In this document: one piece after another, positions 63,786 through 64,000 of the stretch | Layout of the letters: the number at the start of each line of letters is the position of its first letter | Position numbering within the stretch: position 1 is the first letter of the stretch | Source of the DNA: Streptomyces sedi | GTDB taxonomy: Bacteria; Actinomycetota; Actinomycetes; Streptomycetales; Streptomycetaceae | Direction of reading: 5' to 3' | Length of the DNA: 64,000 bases | NCBI RefSeq assembly: GCF_006335015.1 | Contig: NZ_VDGT01000021.1 | Span: forward strand, 1 to 64,000 | Position numbers and translations under genes: made by a program | Notes under the pieces: generated by a model | Seen by the model: the letters and a program-made list of their open reading frames with translations, nothing else | Databases searched by the model: none | What the model was told of the DNA's origin: nothing

Positions 63786-64000
63786 ATGGGCAGGAGTCGT
63801 AGAACCATTCCGGAGGAGCTGCTGCTTCTCGCTTTGGACCCGACCACGGGCACCACGGCGCAGCCGCAGTCGCTCGACCTCGGTCTGGCCGGAGCACAGC
63901 TCGTCGAGCTGGCCCTGGCAGGCCGGATAGCCCCTGATGGGGACCGAATAGCCGTGGTGCTGCCACGGCCGACCGGAGATCCAACCCTGGACTCGGCGCT
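63786..64000 (+). CDS. GPP34 (GOLPH3-like) family protein, 5' part
   Basis: The first 71 residues are present and run off the window: RRTIPEELLLLALDPTTG, SLDLGLAGAQLVELALAGRI, DRIAVVL, the start of the GPP34 fold, a phosphoinositide-binding fold in eukaryotes and of unknown function in Streptomyces, where such genes are common. ATG at 63786 with GGGGAGG about 6 bases upstream. Divergent from the carboxypeptidase; the 226-bp gap between them is comparatively AT-rich (around 63680-63700) and must hold both promoters, but I cannot assign them. Confidence 0.85.
   Translation, partial: MGRSRRTIPEELLLLALDPTTGTTAQPQSLDLGLAGAQLVELALAGRIAPDGDRIAVVLPRPTGDPTLDSA

Overview
The window is about 72% G+C with very strong third-position G+C bias, GTG starts, many leaderless-looking promoters and 4-nt start/stop overlaps. 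Together with a rodlin, a galTEK operon, a protein O-mannosyltransferase, tricorn protease and the order glmU-prs-rplY-pth, this points to the conserved core chromosome of a Streptomyces-like actinomycete. I see no tRNA or rRNA gene, CRISPR array, transposase, prophage or large biosynthetic cluster.

Layout. 1-2.5 kb: 5' end of a lipoprotein-export-type ABC ATPase, a SurA-like lipoprotein and MazG. 2.7-7.1 kb: three SUKH-superfamily genes, two of them apparently fused to deaminase-fold domains (YwqJ-like deaminase/SUKH-3; SMI1/KNR4; deaminase/SUKH-4). 7.2-13 kb: a DivIVA-like coiled-coil protein, then glmU, prs, rplY, pth and a small membrane protein. 13-20.5 kb: ppc, divergent acyl desaturase with its TetR partner, a rodlin, and tam-VOC divergent from a MarR gene. 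20.9-25.8 kb: galT-galE-galK flanked by two LuxR-type regulators, one with a degenerate receiver. 25.9-33.9 kb: membrane-anchored beta-propeller protein, the tatD-rsmA-ispE-ABC-F operon (without the rpf gene usually found between tatD and rsmA) and rsmI. 33.9-46.3 kb: pmt, an RTX-like secreted protein, a penicillin-binding protein, a secreted protein, an MMPL transporter, tricorn protease with a large low-complexity insertion, and a small charged protein. 46.4-52.3 kb: FMO-hydrolase-SDR operon divergent from MerR, and TetR divergent from a membrane protein. 52.3-60 kb: two divergent acetyltransferases and a sugar-catabolic region (GH1, aldo/keto reductase, VOC, zinc dehydrogenase, IlvD/Edd dehydratase). 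60-64 kb: two overlapping micro-ORFs (one a 30-residue zinc ribbon), a D-Ala-D-Ala carboxypeptidase with a long repeat-bearing cytoplasmic tail, and the start of a GPP34 gene.

Non-coding structure is rich. A dispersed GC-rich repeat with 20-bp inverted arms occupies several 3'-end intergenic spaces. Near-perfect long hairpins separate transcription units. Several divergent regulator/target pairs show readable operators lying on their promoters. The candidates for least-described biology are the SUKH/deaminase cluster, the repeated TTELR-type motif in the carboxypeptidase tail, the zinc-ribbon micro-ORF, and the hairpin repeat family.
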